From Brucella tritici (lineage in GTDB: Bacteria > Pseudomonadota > Alphaproteobacteria > Rhizobiales > Rhizobiaceae): a stretch of 64,000 bases of DNA. The stretch lies in NCBI RefSeq assembly GCF_008932295.1, contig NZ_WBWA01000020.1, positions 21,425 through 85,424 on the forward strand, read 5' to 3'. Under the pieces are notes generated by a model. That model was not told the DNA's origin, made no database searches, and saw only the letters and a list, made by a program, of their open reading frames with translations. The position numbers were made by a program, and so were the translations under genes. This document shows, piece by piece, positions 29,078-38,853 of this stretch. Position 1 is the first letter of the stretch, and every line of letters begins with the position of its first letter.

Positions 29078-29095
29078 ATCACAAAGATATGACGG
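29078..29095 (-). promoter_or_regulatory. Candidate Pho box upstream of plcP-agt
   Basis: The minus strand reads CCGTCAT-ATCT-TTGTGAT, 54 nt before the plcP ATG. It is two 7-mers with 4-nt spacing, matching the CTGTCAT direct repeat at 6/7 and 5/7 positions. This supports, but does not prove, control by PhoB. Confidence 0.55.
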
Positions 29096-29146
29096 CTTGT
29101 TTTGAAGCACGGAAAACAAGCTTCCGCGCTTCATTTCGTGATCCTC

Positions 29147-30241
29147 TTAAGCGACTAGTCTTACCTTTGGGCCCACATAGCGCGATTGCGGGCGAATGAG
29201 CTTGTTCGCTGCTATCTGTTCACGACAATGCGCTACCCAACCCATAGTTCTTCCCATCGCGAAGACACAGGTAAACGCCTCACGCGGGAAACCGAGTTGC
29301 TCAAGCAACAGAGCGGTATAGAACTCGACATTTGTTTCGAGAGAGCGGTCCGGCTTGTGGCGTTTAAGAATCGCGATGGCGGCTTTTTCGACGGCCTCAG
29401 CCAGTTCAACGCGAGGTTTCCCACGTTCATGCTCAAGCACTTCAATATGCTTCAATGCGGCTTTCAAGGCATCAGCGCGCGGGTCGCGTACGCGATAAAT
29501 TCGATGACCGAATCCCATCAGCCTTTCCCCATCAGCAACAGCCGATTCCAGCCACCGTTCTGCGTTGTCGGGTCTGCCTATTGCATCCAGCATATCGAGA
29601 ACAGGGCCTGGCGCACCGCCATGCAACGGCCCTTTCAAAGCGCTGATTGCAGCGAGCAGAGAAGAGGTCAATCCGGCCCGCGTCGATGCCACAACACGAG
29701 CAGCGAAAGTCGATGCATTCAATCCATGATCGGAAACGGTCATAAGATAAGTGTTCAGCCCGGCAATTTCTGCTTCGGCAGGCATTCCAGCATTCATCAT
29801 ACGAAGAATGTCCGCACTATGGGGAAGCGTAGGATCAGGACGAATTGGAAGCCGTCCCTTTTGCCCTCGTAGAATGGCGGTCGTGAAGACCGCCGGTGCC
29901 GCCATCAAATGCAGTGCTGCAGTCAGATCATCGTCGTCGGGGATGCGGGCCATCAATGCGCGAAGCGCTTCTATGGGTGACATTTCCATCAAGCTATCGT
30001 CAAGCGCGTCCGTATGATGAAATACCTGCACGCGCGCCTCGCCTAGCGCTTTCTGAAGCTCCTCCCCTTTGGGAAGGTCAGTGAAAAAACCGTCCCAAAG
30101 AAGTTCTATTCCATCTTCGACGCTACTGTGCGGGACCAGATCGTCCAGCGACCGACCGCGAATAACCAGCTTGCCCGCCAGCCCGTCGACGTCAGACAGC
30201 ACGGTTTCGGCAGCAATCACATCTTCGAGTCCGCTATTCAT
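29147..30241 (-). CDS. Citrate synthase/methylcitrate synthase paralogue with Asp-to-Glu change
   Basis: About 364 residues. Substrate and catalytic segments are present: DHGLNASTFAAR (first His), GPLHGGAPG (second His) and GFGHRIYRVRDPRAD. The position of the catalytic Asp in the usual NVDFY motif reads NVEFY, so Glu replaces Asp. ATG 30241 has an ideal AAGGAG site. It is divergent from a second citrate synthase-like gene. It may be a methylcitrate synthase or a low-activity paralogue; the main gltA is presumably elsewhere. Confidence 0.82.
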   Translation of the reverse strand: MNSGLEDVIAAETVLSDVDGLAGKLVIRGRSLDDLVPHSSVEDGIELLWDGFFTDLPKGEELQKALGEARVQVFHHTDALDDSLMEMSPIEALRALMARIPDDDDLTAALHLMAAPAVFTTAILRGQKGRLPIRPDPTLPHSADILRMMNAGMPAEAEIAGLNTYLMTVSDHGLNASTFAARVVASTRAGLTSSLLAAISALKGPLHGGAPGPVLDMLDAIGRPDNAERWLESAVADGERLMGFGHRIYRVRDPRADALKAALKHIEVLEHERGKPRVELAEAVEKAAIAILKRHKPDRSLETNVEFYTALLLEQLGFPREAFTCVFAMGRTMGWVAHCREQIAANKLIRPQSRYVGPKVRLVA

Positions 30242-30328
30242 TGTAATTCTCCTTGTTTGCCTTTCGACATTGAATCCAAGTATAGTTGACGTCAATCTTG
30301 ATGAAATCGATCAATGTAGGGAGCAATA
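30242..30328. promoter_or_regulatory. Divergent promoter region with palindromes
   Basis: This 87-bp region between the two citrate synthase-like genes holds the 10-bp palindrome TTGACGTCAA (30286-30295). It also has an inverted repeat TTGAT (30298-30302) / ATCAA (30310-30314). Both are candidate operators, possibly for the DNA-binding domain of the downstream protein. Confidence 0.5.
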
Positions 30329-31480
30329 ATGGACTGGCTGACAACGGAAGAAGCCCTCGCCGTTCTTCAGACGAAGCCGCAGACTCTCTATGCCAATGTG
30401 AGTCGCGGTCGCATTCGTTCCAAGCCATTACCCGACAATCCCAGACGCAGCCTTTATAGATCGGAGGACGTTCATCGATTGGCTGACAGGCGCCCCGGTC
30501 GTAAACGAGATAGCGTTGTTGCCGCCGACACCATTCGTTGGGGACTTCCAATCATGCGTTCGGGTATCTCGACCATTATCGATGGTCGCCTGCTCTATCG
30601 CAGTTACGACGCTGCTGAACTCTCAGAAACAGCGACACTGGAAGAAGTAGCCGCCTTGCTGTGGCAGATGGATTTCGGCAATATCAGCGTCTCTAGTACT
30701 ACCCCAAATCCGGACAACCGTCAGAGCAGTTCCGTACCTCTGGAACGGTTATTTACTGTTTTTGGCATTCGCGCAACCAACGATCTGCCCAGTTCCGGAC
30801 GCTCTACGGCAATTCTGCAGCACGAGGCCTTTGGTCTGCTGCAACTTTTTCATAATACCGTTCTTGGAGTTGCTGCATCCGATAAGCCTTTGCATGAACG
30901 TATTGCCTCAGCTTGGGAAAAGCCGCAGGCAAGCGATATGATCCGGCGCGTTCTGGTGCTTCTGGCGGACCATGAACTCAATGCATCGGCATTCGCCACA
31001 CGCGTTGCGGCATCGACGGGTGCACCGCTTTCGGCTGCAATTCTCGCCGGGTTATCAACATTGATCGGCCCGCGACACGGGCGAGCGGCAACTGTTGCCG
31101 CGGCTATTGTTGCCCAAGCCCGGCAAATAGGTGCGGAAGCGGCCATCAAGGACCAACTCAGGCAAGGCACTCAATTTCATTTGTTCGGTCATCCGCTTTA
31201 TCGTGAAACAGGTGATATACGTGCTTCCGCGTTGCTGGAACATCTGGACCTGCCTGCTCTATATCGCGATCTGGAGCGAAGTGCTGCGGACATCCTTGGT
31301 GAAAAACCGAATGTCGATTTCGCACTCGCTGCGGTGACAGAAATCTATGAACTGCCGCCGGATGCGCCGCTGTTCCTTTTCGCACTCGCGCGCATTGCTG
31401 GCTGGCTCGCCCACGCACTGGAACAAGCGGATAGCGGATCTCTGATACGCCCCAGAGCGGAGTTCACTCCCCCCCATTGA
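30329..31480 (+). CDS. Citrate synthase-like protein with N-terminal helix-turn-helix
   Basis: 383 residues. Residues 1-55 form a MerR/excisionase-type winged helix-turn-helix (WLTTEEALAVLQTKPQTLYA, then SLYRSEDVHRLADR). Residues from about 75 on are a citrate synthase fold. It keeps two His motifs (DHELNAS, GPRHGRA) and NVDF with the catalytic Asp, but the Arg-bearing motif is changed (FGHPLYRETGDIRA instead of GHRxYxxxDPRA). It could be an enzyme, a metabolite-sensing regulator, or both. Divergent from the other paralogue, which is a natural target. Confidence 0.78.
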   Translation: MDWLTTEEALAVLQTKPQTLYANVSRGRIRSKPLPDNPRRSLYRSEDVHRLADRRPGRKRDSVVAADTIRWGLPIMRSGISTIIDGRLLYRSYDAAELSETATLEEVAALLWQMDFGNISVSSTTPNPDNRQSSSVPLERLFTVFGIRATNDLPSSGRSTAILQHEAFGLLQLFHNTVLGVAASDKPLHERIASAWEKPQASDMIRRVLVLLADHELNASAFATRVAASTGAPLSAAILAGLSTLIGPRHGRAATVAAAIVAQARQIGAEAAIKDQLRQGTQFHLFGHPLYRETGDIRASALLEHLDLPALYRDLERSAADILGEKPNVDFALAAVTEIYELPPDAPLFLFALARIAGWLAHALEQADSGSLIRPRAEFTPPH

Positions 31481-31630
31481 ATAGCGACACTCACCAAATA
31501 TTGTTCTCAAGGACAGCATTTTCTGCCCGTAAAAAGTGGACATATACGCCCGTGAACCAGAATCCGGTTGATCGAACCGCTCGCTTGGTGGCATGTCTTG
31601 AGAACTTGAACGAAAGATGAGGATCGAGCC

Positions 31631-32410
31631 GTGGACTTGGGCCTGAAGGGTCGAAAGGCGATTGTATGTGCTTCCAGCAAGGGACTTGGACGGGCTTGCG
31701 CGGAAGCGCTTGCCGAAGCCGGGTGCGATCTGATTCTCAATGGACGAAATGAAGAAATCCTCGCGGAAACAGCGAAGACAATTCGCCAAACATTTGGTGT
31801 AAAAGTCGATGCAGTGGCTGCCGACGTATCAACTGCTGGAGGACAGGAAAAACTGCTCTCTGCCTGTCCTGCGCCGGACATTCTCGTCAATAATAATGGT
31901 GGCCCCGCCTTCAAGGATTTCCGCCTTCTTGATCGCGACGCAATCCTGCAGGGAGTGACGCAGAATATGGTTACCCCCATCGAGCTGATCAAAGCCGTGA
32001 TCGACGGGATGGTGGAGCGCCGTTTCGGTCGTATCGTCAATATCACGTCAACGTCGGTCTACGCTCCTATTCCCGGCCTTGATCTCTCCTCCGGGGCTCG
32101 TGCCGGTTTGACTGCGTTTCTGGCTGGCGTCGCCCGCACGGTTGCAGCCTCCAATGTGACGATCAACAATATCCTTCCAGGCGCCTTCGACACGGATCGC
32201 CTTCGTAGCGGCTTTGCATTCTCGGCCCAGAAAAACGGCACGACACCTGGTGCAGAAGCTGCAAAGCGGGCATCGGCGATTCCTGCAGGAAGAATCGGCC
32301 AACCAAAGGAATTTGGCCAGGCTTGCGCCTTCCTTTGCTCGGAACATTCCGGGTTCATTACCGGGCAGAATCTCGTTATCGACGGCGGTGCGTATCAGAG
32401 TGCGTTTTAA
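31631..32410 (+). CDS. Short-chain dehydrogenase with non-canonical active site
   Basis: 259 residues. Cofactor motif ASSKGLGRACAEAL (about 14-27) and NNNGGP (near 91) fit the classical SDR fold. The usual YxxxK dyad is replaced: the segment after TSTSVY reads LSSGARAG, with Ser and Arg at these positions. This is seen in a known group of 3-oxoacyl-ACP reductase-like SDRs. Start is GTG 31631, preceded by GAGGA about 8 nt upstream. Substrate unknown. Confidence 0.8.
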   Translation: MDLGLKGRKAIVCASSKGLGRACAEALAEAGCDLILNGRNEEILAETAKTIRQTFGVKVDAVAADVSTAGGQEKLLSACPAPDILVNNNGGPAFKDFRLLDRDAILQGVTQNMVTPIELIKAVIDGMVERRFGRIVNITSTSVYAPIPGLDLSSGARAGLTAFLAGVARTVAASNVTINNILPGAFDTDRLRSGFAFSAQKNGTTPGAEAAKRASAIPAGRIGQPKEFGQACAFLCSEHSGFITGQNLVIDGGAYQSAF

Positions 32411-32608
32411 CAGCACCAAACGATAGATCTGCAAATTTGGAAAAACTCATTCTCGAAAACGGGCCTACTGAGATTTGAGCCGATAGACTAAGAACAATAA
32501 CGGCCCAGTGTGCGGAAGCAGCGTGCAGAAACTGTATGCGATCACCGCGCCCTCCACGTGCAAGTGGGCTTTTGCCCTGCACGAAAGATTTTGGAAAGCG
32601 ATGCGACC

Positions 32609-34933
32609 ATGACCAAGAAAACACCTTCCACTTCCCGTTCGGATTTCGATGAAGCAGCTCTGTTCTTCCACCGTTATCCGAAGCCCGGAAAGCTGGAAAT
32701 TCAGGCGACAAAGCCGCTTGGCAACCAGCGAGATCTGGCGTTGGCTTATTCGCCTGGCGTGGCCGCTCCCTGCCTCGCAATCCACGAAGACCCGGCAACT
32801 GCCGCCGAATATACTGCCCGCGGCAATCTCGTTGCCGTCGTGTCAAACGGCACTGCGGTTCTCGGCCTTGGCAATATTGGCGCCCTTGCTTCCAAGCCGG
32901 TCATGGAAGGTAAGGCCGTCCTTTTCAAGAAATTTGCAGACATCGACGTGTTCGACATCGAAATCGATGCGCATGAGATCGGCCGCATTGTTGATGTTGT
33001 TGCTGCTTTGGAACCGACTTTCGGCGGCATCAATCTTGAGGATATCAAGGCGCCTGAATGCTTCGAGGTTGAAGAACAGCTTCGCGCTAAGATGAACATT
33101 CCTGTCTTCCATGATGACCAGCACGGCACGGCGATCATTGTCGCAGCGGCGGTATTGAACGGTCTGGAACTTGCCGGAAAAAAGATCAGCGACGCCAAGG
33201 TTGTTACATCCGGCGCTGGTGCTGCAGCTCTTGCGTGCCTCAATCTGCTCGTCAATCTCGGTGCAAAGCGCGAAAACATCTGGGTCTGCGATCTCGAAGG
33301 CGTTGTCTACGAAGGGCGTAACACGCTGATGGATCGCTGGAAGGAAGTTTACGCACAGAAGACCGACGCACGTGTTCTGGCCGATGTCATCGGCGGCGCT
33401 GACGTCTTCCTCGGCCTTTCGGCTGCCGGCGTGCTGAAGCCTGAGCTTCTGAAGCAGATGGCAGAAAAGCCGTTGATCATGGCGCTCGCCAACCCGAAGC
33501 CGGAAATCATGCCGGAAGAGGCTCGTGCGGCCCGCGCCGATGCCATGATCTGCACCGGACGTTCGGACTATCCGAACCAGGTCAACAACGTCCTTTGCTT
33601 CCCTTATATCTTCCGCGGCGCGCTTGATGTCGGTGCGACTGCAATTAACGAAGAAATGAAGCTGGCGGCTGTTCGCGCAATTGCCGCGCTTGCCCGCGAA
33701 GAGCCTTCAGATGTTGCTGCACGCGCATATTCCGGTGACACGCCGACTTTCGGACCGGACTACATTATTCCGTCGCCGTTCGATCAGCGCCTGATTCTGC
33801 GTATAGCCCCGGCAGTTGCCAAGGCCGCGATGGAAACAGGTGTAGCCACGCGTCCGATCGAAGATATGGAAGCCTATCTCGATCGTCTGAATCGCTTCGT
33901 CTTCCGCTCTGGCCTCATCATGAAGCCAGTTTTTGCCGCAGCCCGTGCCCAGGAAAAGCCGAAACGCGTCATCTATGCGGATGGTGAAGATGAACGCGTA
34001 CTCCGCGCTGCTCAGGTCGTGATCGAAGAGCGCGTCGCAGCTCCGATCCTCGTGGGACGCCCGCAGGTCATTGAAACCCGCCTGCGTCGCTATGGCCTCA
34101 AGATTCGCCCGGGAACTGATTTCGAACTCATCAATCCCGAAGACGATCCGCGCTATCGCGACTATGTCGATCTTTATCTTTCCTACACCGGTAGACAGGG
34201 CGTCACGCCAGAGGCGGCACGTACCATTGTCCGCACAAACTCGACCGCAATTGCCGCTCTCGCCGTTATGCGTGACGAAGCGGACGCCATGATATGTGGT
34301 CTTGAAGGTCGCTTCGAACGCCACCTCCGTGTTGTACGCCAGATTATCGGCAAGGTTCCAGGTATCCGTGACTATTCTGCATTGAGCTTGCTGATTTCAC
34401 AGCGCGGTGCCCTCTTCCTCACTGACACTTATGTCAATGTCGAGCCAGGCGCGAACGAAGTCGCTGAAATGGCAATTCTGGCCGCGAAGGAAATCAGCCG
34501 CTTTGGAATTGAGCCAAAGGCAGCACTCGTATCGCATTCGAATTTCGGATCGAAAGAATCAGCCAGTGCGGAAAAGATGCGCGAAGCCGCAGCAATTCTC
34601 GCCGAGAAGGCGCCGGAACTCGAATCCGACGGCGAAATGCATGGTGATTCCGCTCTCTCGCAGGCACTGCGTGATCGCGTGTTCCCAAATTCACGCCTAA
34701 AGGGCGAAGCCAATCTTCTTGTCTTCCCCAACCTTGACGCCGCTAACATTACGCTGAACGTGGTCAAGACGGTCACAGATGCACTGCATGTAGGTCCGAT
34801 CTTGCTTGGTGCGGCCCGCCCAGCACACATTCTGACGCCTTCGGTCACCTCGCGTGGTGTCGTCAATATGACTGCGCTGGCAGTGGTCGAAGCCTTGCAG
34901 AAATCCGGAGAAGCTCTTCGTAGGAAGAAGTAA
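32609..34933 (+). CDS. maeB: NADP-dependent malic enzyme with C-terminal phosphotransacetylase-like domain
   Basis: About 774 residues. The N-terminal malic domain (YSPGVAAPC, SNGTAVLGLGNIG) and the NAD(P)-binding domain (TSGAGAAALACLNLL) make about 430 residues. A PTA-like domain of about 330 residues (VIYADGEDERVLRAA to the end) follows, the usual large rhizobial form in which the tail allosterically controls the enzyme. It converts malate to pyruvate and CO2. ATG 32609 is in frame with an earlier opening at 32510. Confidence 0.95.
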   Translation: MTKKTPSTSRSDFDEAALFFHRYPKPGKLEIQATKPLGNQRDLALAYSPGVAAPCLAIHEDPATAAEYTARGNLVAVVSNGTAVLGLGNIGALASKPVMEGKAVLFKKFADIDVFDIEIDAHEIGRIVDVVAALEPTFGGINLEDIKAPECFEVEEQLRAKMNIPVFHDDQHGTAIIVAAAVLNGLELAGKKISDAKVVTSGAGAAALACLNLLVNLGAKRENIWVCDLEGVVYEGRNTLMDRWKEVYAQKTDARVLADVIGGADVFLGLSAAGVLKPELLKQMAEKPLIMALANPKPEIMPEEARAARADAMICTGRSDYPNQVNNVLCFPYIFRGALDVGATAINEEMKLAAVRAIAALAREEPSDVAARAYSGDTPTFGPDYIIPSPFDQRLILRIAPAVAKAAMETGVATRPIEDMEAYLDRLNRFVFRSGLIMKPVFAAARAQEKPKRVIYADGEDERVLRAAQVVIEERVAAPILVGRPQVIETRLRRYGLKIRPGTDFELINPEDDPRYRDYVDLYLSYTGRQGVTPEAARTIVRTNSTAIAALAVMRDEADAMICGLEGRFERHLRVVRQIIGKVPGIRDYSALSLLISQRGALFLTDTYVNVEPGANEVAEMAILAAKEISRFGIEPKAALVSHSNFGSKESASAEKMREAAAILAEKAPELESDGEMHGDSALSQALRDRVFPNSRLKGEANLLVFPNLDAANITLNVVKTVTDALHVGPILLGAARPAHILTPSVTSRGVVNMTALAVVEALQKSGEALRRKK

Positions 34934-34976
34934 ATTAACAATAACTAAGTTAGAATTATATAATATAAATCTAATG

Positions 34977-35008
34977 AACGGCGAGTATATTTAAATATAC
35001 TCGCCGTT
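34977..35008. repeat. 32-bp perfect palindrome
   Basis: Arm AACGGCGAGTATATTT is followed with no gap by its exact complement, 43 nt after the malic enzyme stop. It sits in an AT-rich stretch and is followed by TTAGTATTTAATTT. It probably acts as a transcription terminator for maeB in RNA, or as a DNA site for a dimeric protein. Confidence 0.8.
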
Positions 35009-35035
35009 AGTATTTAATTTACTATATTTTTCAAA

Positions 35036-35071
35036 CATGATAACGCCAGCATCGATATCGAGGTTATCATG
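35036..35071 (+). promoter_or_regulatory. Inverted repeat that includes the lipoprotein start codon
   Basis: CATGATAAC (35036-35044) and GTTATCATG (35063-35071) are perfect 9-bp arms; the ATG start is 35069-35071. The loop holds TCGATATCGA (35052-35061), itself a palindrome, and the GAGG site (35060-35063) borders it. In RNA this could mask the start codon and regulate translation. Confidence 0.65.
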
Positions 35072-35806
35072 TCTATTATTTCAATTAATTCTAATAGAGC
35101 AATTTTTTACTCAGCAATCCTGCTACTGTCTGGAGTGCTGGCTGGCTGTACAACTATACCACCCACGAAATTGTGCACGCCTCTCGAACAAAAGCAGCTT
35201 AAGAAACAGCATCTCGTCACCCAATCAGCTCTTGATCGCAAGGAAGCAGAGCTTTCCCGCTTGAGAAAGACCTCATCTCAGGATCGTTGCGTGGGCAGCT
35301 TGTTTACCTCTGCTGTCAAATCAGTGCAGTGTACAAAATTGCTGACCAGAACAGATCGACTGGTAGCTGAAACACAGACTTTGCGCGAACGCCTTAATGA
35401 ACTGAACATGGCGCTTGCCGGACGTGCGTCACCATCCAAACACGTAAAATCCTGCAAGGCGTCCTGGGTCGCATCGCCTAAGAAGCCTCAATTGAAAACG
35501 GTCCACATTCCGCAGCAGAAATTCAAAGCAACAGCCAAGGCGCGCGCCGAGATGAGTAGCACCATCACTTTGCCTGCCTATGAAACACCTGCTCCTGTCG
35601 AAGTGGAAAAAGTCGATTACACGTCATCTGCGGCGGTGCAGTCCTCGAATACTACACCGGCCTACGTCGCGCCTGCCAAAATAACCCCGCCTGTGGAACG
35701 CCCCTATACGGCGAACGCAAATGTCAGGGTTGTCGGCTCAGAGTTTTTTCCGGACCAATCAGCACCAGCAAGTCGGCCAGTTCCGGACCATGCGCCTGCC
35801 CCGTAA
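35069..35806 (+). CDS. Putative lipoprotein with Cys-containing helical core
   Basis: 245 residues. The lipobox LAGC (Cys about 27) follows a hydrophobic leader. A helical segment with several Cys, and then a Pro/Thr-rich tail, make up the rest. I recognise no domain. The 5' end is much more AT-rich than neighbouring genes. The start codon is in a hairpin. The last 83 nt overlap convergent gltX, and the frame has no earlier stop, so the C-terminus really does read into the gltX 3' end. Confidence 0.65.
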   Translation: MSIISINSNRAIFYSAILLLSGVLAGCTTIPPTKLCTPLEQKQLKKQHLVTQSALDRKEAELSRLRKTSSQDRCVGSLFTSAVKSVQCTKLLTRTDRLVAETQTLRERLNELNMALAGRASPSKHVKSCKASWVASPKKPQLKTVHIPQQKFKATAKARAEMSSTITLPAYETPAPVEVEKVDYTSSAAVQSSNTTPAYVAPAKITPPVERPYTANANVRVVGSEFFPDQSAPASRPVPDHAPAP

Positions 35807-37097
35807 GCGCTAGGCGCAAGGGCATGAAAAGGTTCTTGCCCTTGCGCCCCGTTGCAGCCTTCACCGCATCAGTCCAGACTTTCCAGGTTTGATGATCCCA
35901 TGGAGCTGACGGCAACAGAGCAAAAGCCTCTTTCAGGAAAGCACGATCCTCTTCTGACAAGTCCGGCATTTCTGGCAAGTTGCCATCAACGATAGACCAC
36001 CAATGCCCGGCATCCTTGAAGCGGTCGAGGTTTCCTCGTACTGCCAGCCAGAAGGGTTCAGCCTTCGCGCCGGAAATACCCATGTCCGCCAGACGTGACT
36101 GGGCTTCTGAAAACGGCATCTCGTGCAGAAGGGCACGATTGAGCGTATCCAGTTCCGCAGGATCAAACTTTGCCGATGACTTTGATATGGAAGCCAGATC
36201 GAAGCGTTCGGCCAGGCTTTCCATACTGGGCGCAGCCGATACACTTTCCGATGTACCAATCAGAATCGCCAGCGATGCGACAGCCATGGGCTCGAAGCCA
36301 GCTTCGCGCAGTGAACCGACAGACAGAGCGCCGGTTCGTTTTGAAAGCCCTTCGCCCGAAATTGTCGTCAGCAAATTGTGATGTCCAAAAACTGGAGCGG
36401 TAGCCCCCAGCGCCTCGAAAATCGCAATCTGCACGCCGGTATTGGTCACATGGTCATCGCCACGAATGATATGTGTGACACCCAGATCTATATCATCCAC
36501 TACCGATGGCAGCGTGTAGAGATAAGTGCCGTCCTCACGCACCAGCACCGGATCCGACATTGATGCCAGATCGACAGTCTGCGGACCGCGAACCAGATCG
36601 TCCCAATGGACCTCCGTGCGCTTGGTATCGAATGGATCGGTTTCGAAATTGGGCAACAGGAAACGCCAGTGTGGCTTGCGCCCCTCAGCTTCGAAAGCGG
36701 CCCTCTCATCTTCGGTCAGCTTCAGGCCTTCGCGGCCATATACCGGCGGCAAACGACGCGCGAGACGCAGCTTGCGACGGCGCTCCAACTCATCCGCTGT
36801 TTCATAACAGGCATAGAGCAAACCGGCCTGTTTGAGCTTCTCCACTGCCTTGCCGTAGACATCGAAACGCTTAGACTGATATTCGACACGATCAGGTTTG
36901 ATACCGAGCCAGTCGAGGTCGACTGCAATTGCCTGAGCATATTCTTCCCGGGAGCGTTCAACATCGGTATCGTCATAGCGCAGAATGAACTTGCCGCCGT
37001 TCTTCTGAGCGAACAGCCAGTTTGAAAGCGCTGTGCGCGTATTGCCAATATGAATATAGCCCGTCGGCGACGGAGCAAAACGAACAGTTACGGTCAT
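35724..37097 (-). CDS. gltX: Glutamyl-tRNA synthetase
   Basis: 457 residues. Class I motifs [11 protein letters not shown] (HIGH equivalent) and EGLSKRTG (KMSKS equivalent) are present. It attaches Glu to tRNA-Glu (or, in a two-GltX organism, also tRNA-Gln). It ends with the usual [15 protein letters not shown] motif. The end overlaps the lipoprotein gene on the other strand. It lies 11 nt downstream of nadE. Confidence 0.95.
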   Translation of the reverse strand: MTVTVRFAPSPTGYIHIGNTRTALSNWLFAQKNGGKFILRYDDTDVERSREEYAQAIAVDLDWLGIKPDRVEYQSKRFDVYGKAVEKLKQAGLLYACYETADELERRRKLRLARRLPPVYGREGLKLTEDERAAFEAEGRKPHWRFLLPNFETDPFDTKRTEVHWDDLVRGPQTVDLASMSDPVLVREDGTYLYTLPSVVDDIDLGVTHIIRGDDHVTNTGVQIAIFEALGATAPVFGHHNLLTTISGEGLSKRTGALSVGSLREAGFEPMAVASLAILIGTSESVSAAPSMESLAERFDLASISKSSAKFDPAELDTLNRALLHEMPFSEAQSRLADMGISGAKAEPFWLAVRGNLDRFKDAGHWWSIVDGNLPEMPDLSEEDRAFLKEAFALLPSAPWDHQTWKVWTDAVKAATGRKGKNLFMPLRLALTGQAHGPELADLLVLIGPEKTLSRQP

Positions 37098-37108
37098 TTT
37101 AGTGTCTT

Positions 37109-38761
37109 TCAGCGGTCGCGGAAGCGGTTCGTTATAGGGTAGCGGCGATCGCGTCCGAAATTCTTCTTGGTAATTTTAACACCAGGCGCCGACTGTCGGC
37201 GCTTATATTCAGCGAGATAGAGCAAATGTTCAATCCGTTGAACGATTTCGAGTGGATGCCCGCGCTTGGCAATCTCAGTGTTGCTCATTTCGTTTTCGAC
37301 GAGGCATTCAAGAATGTCATCCAGAACCGGATAAGGCGGCAAACTATCCTGATCCGTCTGATTTTCACGCAGTTCAGCGGATGGCGCTTTGGAAATGATA
37401 TTGTGCGGGATCACCTCACCCGACGGGCCAAACGCGCCGTTCGGTACATGGCTGTTACGCCACTCCGACATCGCATAGACCTGCATCTTGTAGACATCCT
37501 TGATCGGATTGAACCCGCCATTCATGTCGCCATAAAGCGTCGCATAGCCGACCGACATTTCAGACTTGTTGCCGGTGGTAACAACCATCGAACCAAATTT
37601 GTTTGAAACAGCCATCAGAATGGTGCCGCGTGCACGGCTCTGCAGGTTTTCTTCCGTAACACCGCTCTCGGTTCCCTTGAAAAGCGGATGCAGCACCTCA
37701 AGAAAGCCTTCAACTGGCGCGGAAATAGGAACGATATCGTAACGAACGCCGAGTGCCTTCGCACAATCAGCAGCGTCTTTGAGAGATTCATCGGACGTGT
37801 AGCGGTAGGGCAGCATGATGCAGCGCACCCGATCCTTACCCAATGCATCGACACCCAGAGCCGCACAGATTGCCGAGTCGATGCCGCCCGAAAGCCCGAG
37901 CACCACATCCTTGAAACCGTTCTTGTTCACATAATCCCGCAATCCAAGCATGCAGGCGGAATAGTCAGCTTCAAGCCTTTCCGGAAGAATGGCCTTCTCA
38001 CCTTCATCACAGCGCCAGCCGTCATTCTCTCTGTGCCAGACGGTCAGCGTGATCTGCTCCAAGAATTGCGGCATTTGCAGGCAAAGCGACCGGTCAGCGT
38101 TGAATGCGAACGATCCACCATCGAAAACCAACTCATCCTGCCCGCCAACCTGATTGGCATAAACCATTGGCAAATCGGTTTCGATTACCTGTTTCAGGAC
38201 CACTTGATGGCGTCGGTCCATTTTCGCACGGTGATAGGGCGAACCGTTTGGTACAAGCAAAATCTCTGCGCCACTCTCGGCCAGCGTTTCCGCCACACCG
38301 AGTTCACCCCAAATATCTTCACAGATTGGAATCCCGATGCGAACGCCGCGGAAATTAACTGGTCCCGGCATTGGACCTGCCTGAAATACGCGCTTCTCAT
38401 CGAACTCGCCATAATTCGGCAGGTCGACCTTGAACCGTTCGGCAATAATCTCGCCACCATCCAGCACTGCAATGGAGTTATGCAGTCCGCTTTCACGGCT
38501 GAGCGGTGTTCCTATGATGACACCGGGGCCGCCATCGGCTGTGTCGCGTGCTAGTTCGCTTACGGCCTTTTCACATGCAGCAAGAAAGGATGGTTTCAAA
38601 ACCAGATCTTCCGGCGGATAACCGGAGATGAACAACTCTGTAAACAGAATGAGATCGGCCTTCATCCTGGCAGCCTCGGCGCGTGCCGCGCGTGCCTTGG
38701 TCAGGTTTCCGGCGATATCGCCCATGACGGGATTAAGCTGCGCAACGGCAATACGGAGCAT
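37109..38761 (-). CDS. nadE: Glutamine-dependent NAD+ synthetase
   Basis: About 550 residues. An N-terminal nitrilase-type glutaminase domain ([24 protein letters not shown]) channels ammonia to the C-terminal synthetase domain with the P-loop GLSGGIDSA. It makes NAD+ from deamido-NAD+. ATG 38761 has GAGAA upstream; the frame opens at 38794. It forms a pair with gltX. Confidence 0.95.
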   Translation of the reverse strand: MLRIAVAQLNPVMGDIAGNLTKARAARAEAARMKADLILFTELFISGYPPEDLVLKPSFLAACEKAVSELARDTADGGPGVIIGTPLSRESGLHNSIAVLDGGEIIAERFKVDLPNYGEFDEKRVFQAGPMPGPVNFRGVRIGIPICEDIWGELGVAETLAESGAEILLVPNGSPYHRAKMDRRHQVVLKQVIETDLPMVYANQVGGQDELVFDGGSFAFNADRSLCLQMPQFLEQITLTVWHRENDGWRCDEGEKAILPERLEADYSACMLGLRDYVNKNGFKDVVLGLSGGIDSAICAALGVDALGKDRVRCIMLPYRYTSDESLKDAADCAKALGVRYDIVPISAPVEGFLEVLHPLFKGTESGVTEENLQSRARGTILMAVSNKFGSMVVTTGNKSEMSVGYATLYGDMNGGFNPIKDVYKMQVYAMSEWRNSHVPNGAFGPSGEVIPHNIISKAPSAELRENQTDQDSLPPYPVLDDILECLVENEMSNTEIAKRGHPLEIVQRIEHLLYLAEYKRRQSAPGVKITKKNFGRDRRYPITNRFRDR

Positions 38762-38853
38762 GGCAAGATTCTCGTGAGAGGCTAACATGCCCAAGCTTTA
38801 GCGCGCTTGGGTAAGCAAATGCAACGGATGCAATCAATCAACCGCTTTGTTTG

